Of a DNA stretch of 59,429 nucleotides, positions 55,155 through 59,429 are shown one piece after another (position 1 is the stretch's first letter; every line of letters starts with the position of its first letter). The position numbers and the translations under genes are program-made. The notes beneath the pieces were generated by a model. The model did not search any database, was not told the DNA's origin, and saw nothing but the letters and a program-made list of their open reading frames with translations. The DNA is taken from contig CBDUXT010000025.1 of assembly GCA_965371245.1 (NCBI GenBank), forward strand, positions 1 to 59,429, read 5' to 3'. The stretch is from CBDUXT01 sp965371245 (GTDB taxonomy: Bacteria; Planctomycetota; Phycisphaerae; UBA1845).

Positions 55155-55466
55155 TCAGTCGTTACACGTCGCTCGGTAGGCGTCGAGAAGCTGGTCGCGG
55201 CCCAACGTGCTGTGGCGCATGTCATCGACCATCCGATCAACCTCGGCCTCGAACAGCCCGCACGAGTCGCAGATCCGGCGTGCTGCCTCGATCGGCGTCT
55301 TGGGTGTCCGGAGGGCGAACCAGGTGGCGGGGGCTGCGAGGACGGTGGCGAGGCGGCCGGCGCCGGGATGGAACGAGTGGCGGGCATGCTCGGGAGGATA
55401 GATCAGGGGCGTTTGGTGTCCAGGTTTCAGGTATGCGCTCGCTTCCCTGTCGCCGTAGCCACCCAC
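55155..55466 (-). CDS. Hypothetical protein, apparently cut short by TGA
   Basis: A 103-residue reading (DVEEAARRICDSCGL-like core RRICDSCGLFEAEVDRMVDD, then LGRDQLLDAYRATCND) ends at TGA 55155-55157. In the same frame, the 19 codons beyond read GDGEACIDCSEAILDAAGK to a TGA at 55095, adding a second CxxC. Together they give a coherent small Cys-containing protein, so the first TGA may be a premature stop or a relic. Start GTG at 55466 is tentative. Confidence 0.45.
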   Translation of the reverse strand: MGGYGDREASAYLKPGHQTPLIYPPEHARHSFHPGAGRLATVLAAPATWFALRTPKTPIEAARRICDSCGLFEAEVDRMVDDMRHSTLGRDQLLDAYRATCND

Positions 55467-55632
55467 GCCTCACGAAGACGGGCAAGCATGCCCCCCCGCG
55501 GTCGGTCCGCGATCGCTAGATATTCTCGGACGGAACCCGCTTGGCTTGCCTGAATAGGCCCAAGTTCATAGAATAATAGGGTGCGGCCACGTCCGGCCGC
55601 GGGACCGTCGCCGCACGCTCGCGAGGATTTTC

Positions 55633-56037
55633 GTGGTCAAGCCGATCCTGAAGGCGCTGCTTCTCGCCGATCAAGTATACCAGGACAAGACAACCGGCAA
55701 GATCGTGATCGCGGGAACCTTTAACCGGATCTGGGCTGCACGCTTTCCGTGCCTCTTTGCCCGACAGCCCTGCGTGTACGTGTGCCTGACAGAAGCCAAG
55801 GGGCAGTTCGCCGTGCAGCTTCGCTATGTTGAGCTCGCAACACACGAGGTTGTCGGTGAGATGGAAGAGCGGGCGATAAAAGTCAACGACCCACTCTTGA
55901 ATATTGAGCTGATCTTTCACATTCCACCAATACTGCACAAGAGCCAAGGCCTGTACGCCTTCGAGGTCTACGCGGATGATGAGCTCCTGGGGATGACGCG
56001 AGTGTTCGTAGCTGAACAAGGACAAGAGAAAGGCTAG
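55633..56037 (+). CDS. DUF6941-like hypothetical protein
   Basis: A 134-residue soluble protein. It starts MVKPILKALLLADQVYQD and continues TGKIVIAGTFNRIW, a pattern I associate with planctomycete DUF6941-type proteins of unknown function (family name from memory, unverified). The GTG at 55633 follows GAGGA. Predominantly beta, about the usual length, no signal peptide. It ends 5 bases before hicB, so the three genes may form one operon. Confidence 0.6.
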   Translation: MVKPILKALLLADQVYQDKTTGKIVIAGTFNRIWAARFPCLFARQPCVYVCLTEAKGQFAVQLRYVELATHEVVGEMEERAIKVNDPLLNIELIFHIPPILHKSQGLYAFEVYADDELLGMTRVFVAEQGQEKG

Positions 56038-56042
56038 AAACA

Positions 56043-56372
56043 ATGGCTACCGAGCCAGACACATCCACCCGAAACATCGTCCTCGCTCGCCGCACCGATG
56101 TTGATTGGGAGCGGGCCGCTCCTAAACGAGCCATTCGACTTGAAGTTAGGCTTACCGAGGAACCTGAGGGCGGCTATTCGGTTGGCATCCCGGACCTCCC
56201 TGGAGTTTGTAGCCAGGGCGAGACGATCGAGGAGGCGTTACAGAACATCTCGGAGGCGTTCTGTGGTGCAGCAGAAGCGTACCTGGAAGGTGACGGATCG
56301 ATACCGTGGTTGTCCCAGGCACCGGAAGCAAGTCCCGACGAGATACAACAGTGGTTAGTCGTGCATGTCTGA
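56043..56372 (+). CDS. hicB: HicB-family antitoxin
   Basis: A 109-residue type II antitoxin. The C-terminal half has the partially degraded RNase-H-like HicB fold, seen as TEEPEGGYSVGIPDLPGV and GETIEEALQNISEA. No ribbon-helix-helix DNA-binding domain is obvious at the end. It overlaps hicA by 8 bases. It would bind and silence HicA and usually represses the operon. Confidence 0.85.
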   Translation: MATEPDTSTRNIVLARRTDVDWERAAPKRAIRLEVRLTEEPEGGYSVGIPDLPGVCSQGETIEEALQNISEAFCGAAEAYLEGDGSIPWLSQAPEASPDEIQQWLVVHV

Positions 56373-56595
56373 GTTGCCATCGGTTTCTGGACGCGAAGCA
56401 ATCAAGGCGTTCGGATGCTTCGGCTTTGAACTTGACCGCATAAAAGGTAGCCACCACATCCTGAAGAAACCGGGGAATATCCTTCTACTTACGGTCCCCG
56501 TCCATGCAAGCCAAGCGCTGAAGAGCGGAACGCTACGCGGGCTGATCCGCAGCGCGGGCATCACCGTTGATGAGTTCACCGACGCGCTCGGTTGA
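56365..56595 (+). CDS. hicA: HicA-family mRNA interferase toxin
   Basis: A 76-residue toxin of the double-stranded-RNA-binding fold. GSHHIL provides the catalytic histidine and LKSGTLRGLIRSAGIT matches the conserved C-terminal motif. It would cleave mRNA when HicB is lost. Gene order is antitoxin then toxin, the reverse of the classic hicA-hicB order, though both arrangements exist. Confidence 0.88.
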   Translation: MSELPSVSGREAIKAFGCFGFELDRIKGSHHILKKPGNILLLTVPVHASQALKSGTLRGLIRSAGITVDEFTDALG

Positions 56596-56683
56596 AAACC
56601 GTAGCACTCTCCTGCAACGGCCCGCTACAGCCCCTCCCATGCACGCAACCCTATTCTTCTACGCTACCTCACGAGCCCCAGCC

Positions 56684-56797
56684 ATGACCAAGAACCAACG
56701 CGACCGGAAAACCTTGGTACTGTTCCTGGTGCTGGGCGCCGGCCTGGTCCTGGTGAAGCTCGTTTTCCCGGAAGCCGCCCTGAGCGTCGCGAGGTAG
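56684..56797 (+). CDS. Possible 37-residue single-TM peptide
   Basis: Opens MTKNQRDRKTL and has one hydrophobic stretch (VLFLVLGAGLVLVKLVF) before a stop. The ribosome-binding site is weak. It could be a small membrane peptide or simply an open stretch after hicA. Confidence 0.35.
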   Translation: MTKNQRDRKTLVLFLVLGAGLVLVKLVFPEAALSVAR

Positions 56798-56798
56798 G

Positions 56799-56828
56799 AA
56801 AAGCCCGCGACACCGAAGCGCCGCGGGC
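56799..56828 (-). terminator. Likely intrinsic terminator for the minus-strand gene
   Basis: GCCCGCG (56803-56809) pairs with CGCGGGC (56822-56828). Read on the minus strand, the hairpin is followed by TTTT, matching a Rho-independent terminator about 45 bases after the stop at 56874. Confidence 0.55.
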
Positions 56829-56873
56829 CTGGTCGGACGCCGCGTTTCAGTCAGAACGTCCAACCGTCACGTC

Positions 56874-57365
56874 CTACACGGCTTGGTCGTCGGCCGGCGC
56901 GGCCGTGGCACTCTCCGAATCCACCACACCCCTCAGCATTTTTCGCGCCTCGAACAGGTCCGCCATCAGCTTCGCCAATTGTTCCTGCATGTGCTGAACC
57001 CCCGACCCCAGCAGGCCCGTGGTCTGGCTTTCCTCTAAAGAGTGCAGCGTTCCTTCCTGCCCCGCGAACACCAGGGCCACCGCTTCACCGAGATCCTTGA
57101 TGTCGTTGAGCTTCCACTCGATCCATTCGAGCGGCGTCCGGCAGACCTTGCCGGGTCCGTACTCGGCAGCTTTCTCGCTACCCTGTTCGTTTACGCTTTC
57201 CGCTGAAGCAGCTTGCGCCTCGTCTTGAGCGTCGTAGCCGTCGGATCGGTGCCTACGTAGCCGGTCCAGCAAGCCCTGACGAAACGCCGGCGACGTGTGG
57301 GTGAGCACTTCGGCAAGTTCACCGTGTTCACCTATCGGCAACTGATCGAGGACCTGCCCGTTCAC
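56874..57365 (-). CDS. Hypothetical coiled-coil-like protein
   Basis: A 163-residue soluble protein with no recognised family. The middle (CRTPLEWIEWKLNDIKDLGE) and the C-terminal half (QHMQEQLAKLMADLFEARKMLRGV) are strongly helical and amphipathic. The start and end are hydrophilic, with an Ala- and Glu-rich middle. The frame ends just before a good terminator hairpin. Neighbours give no hint of function. Confidence 0.5.
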   Translation of the reverse strand: MNGQVLDQLPIGEHGELAEVLTHTSPAFRQGLLDRLRRHRSDGYDAQDEAQAASAESVNEQGSEKAAEYGPGKVCRTPLEWIEWKLNDIKDLGEAVALVFAGQEGTLHSLEESQTTGLLGSGVQHMQEQLAKLMADLFEARKMLRGVVDSESATAAPADDQAV

Positions 57366-57411
57366 GGCAGCGTAGTGAAGATTCCGGAATTACTGAGGGG
57401 AGCAGTGGCGA

Positions 57412-59169
57412 TTACGTAACTTGCCGGCGGTAGACTCTTCGGGCGACGGCGATCAGGAGCAGGGCCAGCGTTACCATGCCCCAGGTGGAGAGTGTGGGGA
57501 TGGAGATGTCTTCCAGGCAGTCGGGTTGACCGTTGGTGTTTCGGTCTATTAGGTCGTCTTCGCCGGGGCAGCGGTCGTTGCAGTCGGGAATGGTGTCGAG
57601 GTCGGTGTCATCGTCGGCGATTCCGCATCCGCATTGGCCGGGGGATGTCTTATTGGGGTGGGTGGGGCAGCCATCGCAGGCGTTGATCGTGCCGTCCGCG
57701 TCAATGTCCGGGTCGCAGGCGTCGGGCTTGGTGTTCAGGTCGCAGTCGGCGCAGGCCGGGTCGCCCGTGCATTCGGCTATCGTGCATACGTCGCCCGTTC
57801 CGTCGCTATCGCAGTCGGCCTGGTTGGGGTTGGCGTGCGTCGGGCAGTTGTCGTTGCAGTCGAGAATGGTGTCGAGATCGGTGTCGGTGTCGGTGTCCGG
57901 GGTTCCGCATCCGCAGGGGCCGGGGGATGTCTTATTGGGGTCGGTGGGGCAGCCATCGCAGGCGTCGATCGTGCCGTCTGCGTCATCGTCCGGGTCGCAG
58001 GCGTCTGGCTTGCCATTTACGTCGCAGTCGGCGCAGGCCGGGTCAGCCGTGCATTCGGCTATCGTGCATACGTCGCCCGTGCCGTCGTTGTCGCAGTCGG
58101 CCTGATCGGGGTTGGCGTGCGTTGGGCAGTTGTCCTCGGTGTTGGAGACGCCGTCTCCGTCGTCGTCGGGGTCAGGAACCAGGGTGTACGCTACGATGTT
58201 GGTGGCCACGCCGTCGGTGAGGGTGAAGGTGGTGGTCTGGCCGACAGAGAGACCGCGGTCCAGGACGATCTCGACGGTGTCGGGCTCGTCGTTGTCGAGA
58301 CGGCGGGTCTTGGTGACCACGGGAACCGGTCCGCCGGTGACGGAGACGGTGATGTCGTCGATGTAGACGTAGTTGGCCGAGTCGAAGGTGACGGTGAAGC
58401 GGTCAATTCCGATGGACCCAGGTGTGACAAGCGAACCCGCGGGTGGATCGGTGGCGATGACCTGTTCGCCGAAGGCGATGGTGCCGTAGCGGACGAAATC
58501 CCATTCGTTTACGGTGTTTGGAAAGCCGTCACACCCGCCTTCACCGCGCATTTGAAGAAAACTGGTGCCGCCGTTGTTTTCAAACTCGGTCGCAACGATA
58601 AACACCCGGCCATCGACGGATATGCGGTAGTTGTTTCCGTCGAGGCTTTCAAAGCGCAAGGTGTGGAACTCGTTGAGATCCAAACCAAGCACAAAGTTCG
58701 CGCCGCTGAATTGGATGACGGCGTCCCCGTACATCTCCACCGTGTCAGATACGTGTTCGTACTGAACCTTGAATGATCCGTCGCAGGTGAAGAAGTTCTG
58801 TCCAAGCGGATGATTCGACCGAAACCGCCACTCGACCCACAGGCTCGGAGGGGGGGGGGGGACTCCGAACTGGGCGATCCAGAGATGATAATTGGCGCGG
58901 TCGCCTGCCTGCGGCCACCTCAGGACGAAGTGACCGTTTTCGACGGATTCGCTGCACGGCGGAATGCACTCGTCAAAAATCACCCACCCAGCGGACTCGT
59001 CGAAGGGAAGGACATCGCCCTCATAGCGATACAGCGTGTCGTCGGCGACCGCCCAGGACGCAAGGGCAGCGACACACATGATGGCACGGGTCAGTTTTCG
59101 GATGGACAGAGCCCCCGAACCCAGCCTGTAGGGAAACTCGATTCCGAATGTCGTTTTCGTGTCGGGCAT
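57412..59169 (-). CDS. Surface protein with thrombospondin-3-like repeats and IPTL-CTERM sorting tail
   Basis: A 585-residue secreted protein. A signal peptide (LTRAIMCVAALASWAVADD) is followed by a beta-rich domain of about 260 residues, then calcium-binding thrombospondin-3-like repeats rich in DxDxDG and Cys, as two near-identical 94-residue units (282 bp apart). The end is ISIPTLSTWGM, a hydrophobic helix and RRVYRRQ, the IPTL-CTERM sorting signal. A run of 12 G (58850-58861) encodes a PPPPP stretch and is a candidate slippage site. The ATG at 59169 is preferred, since the upstream frame enters repeats B, I and E. Confidence 0.88.
   Translation of the reverse strand: MPDTKTTFGIEFPYRLGSGALSIRKLTRAIMCVAALASWAVADDTLYRYEGDVLPFDESAGWVIFDECIPPCSESVENGHFVLRWPQAGDRANYHLWIAQFGVPPPPPSLWVEWRFRSNHPLGQNFFTCDGSFKVQYEHVSDTVEMYGDAVIQFSGANFVLGLDLNEFHTLRFESLDGNNYRISVDGRVFIVATEFENNGGTSFLQMRGEGGCDGFPNTVNEWDFVRYGTIAFGEQVIATDPPAGSLVTPGSIGIDRFTVTFDSANYVYIDDITVSVTGGPVPVVTKTRRLDNDEPDTVEIVLDRGLSVGQTTTFTLTDGVATNIVAYTLVPDPDDDGDGVSNTEDNCPTHANPDQADCDNDGTGDVCTIAECTADPACADCDVNGKPDACDPDDDADGTIDACDGCPTDPNKTSPGPCGCGTPDTDTDTDLDTILDCNDNCPTHANPNQADCDSDGTGDVCTIAECTGDPACADCDLNTKPDACDPDIDADGTINACDGCPTHPNKTSPGQCGCGIADDDTDLDTIPDCNDRCPGEDDLIDRNTNGQPDCLEDISIPTLSTWGMVTLALLLIAVARRVYRRQVT
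57589..58150 (-). repeat. Two tandem 282-bp coding repeats (thrombospondin-3-like)
   Basis: The segment encoding CPTHANPDQADCDNDGTGDV, CTIAECTADPACADCD and KPDACDPDDDADGT is repeated with few changes (first copy 57769, second 58051, 282 bp or 94 codons apart). It is a coding tandem duplication, not a CRISPR array. Confidence 0.8.
58850..58861. repeat. Homopolymer of 12 G inside coding sequence
   Basis: Twelve consecutive G on the plus strand, read as C on the coding strand, within the PPPPP stretch of the IPTL-CTERM protein, a candidate site for slipped-strand phase variation. Confidence 0.8.
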
Positions 59170-59204
59170 GGTTGTGTATCCGTGCGGAGCTATCCCCCCT
59201 GAGT

Positions 59205-59231
59205 CCGCGCGGGCTGAAGCCCGCGGCTCGG
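59205..59231. repeat. Palindromic repeat B, copy at 59.2 kb
   Basis: A 27-bp sequence identical in reverse complement to the copy inside addA (17250-17276). It lies upstream of the IPTL-CTERM gene start. Confidence 0.9.
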
Positions 59232-59250
59232 GAAGATGCACACGTCCGTC

Positions 59251-59281
59251 CCCCACCCTTCGCCAAAAGCGAAGGATGGGG
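59251..59281. repeat. Hairpin I upstream of the IPTL-CTERM gene
   Basis: CCCCACCCTTCGC and GCGAAGGATGGGG flank the loop CAAAA, pairing with one wobble or mismatch. A single copy in the window, but its make-up fits the palindromic repeats. Confidence 0.6.
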
Positions 59282-59348
59282 CACCCGTTATACTCGGCGC
59301 TGAGCCCGCGTTCGAAACGTCGTTCTTTCCGAGCCGCGTTCTTCTTTT

Positions 59349-59428
59349 CCGAGCCGCGACTGTGAGGGAGCGGTTTTTCTTGGCGCGACCCACGCGTCTG
59401 GTTCCGCTCCCTCACAGTCGCGGCTCGG
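59349..59428. repeat. Palindromic pair E, copy E2 at the right edge
   Basis: CCGAGCCGCGACTGTGAGGG then GCGG at 59349-59373, and its exact complement at 59404-59428 (25 bp), form a perfect inverted pair around a 30-base centre. It may continue beyond the edge as a larger repeat cluster. Confidence 0.85.
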
Positions 59429-59429
59429 T

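Noticed and set aside
55095..55157. Selenocysteine insertion at TGA 55155
   Set aside because: No convincing SECIS-like stem-loop and no selenoprotein family; premature stop or error is simpler.
57270..57417. Plus-strand reading HFGKFTVFTYRQLIEDLP opposite the coiled-coil gene
   Set aside because: Looks protein-like but has no start site and no recognised family; the minus-strand gene explains the region better.
57589..58150. CRISPR-like repetition
   Set aside because: The units are coding, 282 bp long and adjacent, with no short repeats and spacers; they are protein repeats.
57634..58776. Long open frame antisense to the IPTL-CTERM gene
   Set aside because: Repetitive Gly/Val composition arises from the Asp/Thr-rich repeats on the other strand; no start site or family.

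Overview
The window looks like a chromosomal segment of a GC-rich planctomycete (Planctomycetota, perhaps Phycisphaerae-like). Supporting signs are a small membrane protein ending in a CGYDLTGN-type zinc ribbon, a PQQ-like beta-propeller protein, a cell-surface protein with thrombospondin-3-like repeats and an IPTL-CTERM tail, the C-terminal remnant of an ISAzo13 ('Rhodopirellula-type') transposase, and many palindromic intergenic repeats. The placement rests on recognised protein families, not on a database search. No rRNA, tRNA or CRISPR array was seen.

Layout. 0.3-3.5 kb (minus): an NAD-dependent epimerase and a KAS III-like thiolase-fold enzyme, which resemble an OleD/OleA pair, then a PhnP-like metallo-beta-lactamase hydrolase. 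4-11.2 kb (plus): a parvulin-type PPIase lipoprotein, an adenylate-kinase-like enzyme, a PQQ-like propeller, then short-chain prenyl synthase, dxs and NAD kinase, forming an isoprenoid precursor block. 11.2-18.2 kb (minus): an AddA-like helicase-nuclease coupled by an ATGA overlap to a PutA-type proline catabolic enzyme. 18.6-21.5 kb: two tandem paralogous metzincin-type lipoproteins. 21.5-32.2 kb (minus): transposase remnant, kinase/phospho-lyase fusion, class C serine hydrolase, hypothetical membrane protein, SDR enzyme, DnaJ-like chaperone with a coupled small membrane protein, a Cys-rich protein and an internally duplicated lipoprotein. 32.6-42.2 kb: S9 peptidase, UvrD/Rep helicase, hybrid histidine kinase, methyltransferase and polysaccharide deacetylase. 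42.6-46.4 kb: GH20-like glycosidase and SSS transporter, a likely amino-sugar use pair. 46.4-52 kb: TlpA-like redoxin and a MacA / split MacB efflux system. 52-59.4 kb is accessory and decayed: IS4-superfamily remnant, interrupted frames, a hicB-hicA module, small hypotheticals and the IPTL-CTERM protein with a 12-G tract.

The strongest unexplained signal is a structured, apparently mobile repeat. Four long copies (near 3.7, 30.0, 42.3 and 44.6 kb) and two short copies (2.6 and 37.2 kb) share an outer stem (CAGAGC/GCTCTG) enclosing two hairpins whose stem bases covary between long and short forms. Three long copies are bracketed by about 10-bp direct repeats, each pair exactly 191 bp apart, and one sits inside a different palindromic repeat. 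No copy encodes a protein. At least five further palindrome families are interspersed, one of them inside the addA coding sequence. These look like non-autonomous MITE/REPIN-like elements mobilised in trans.
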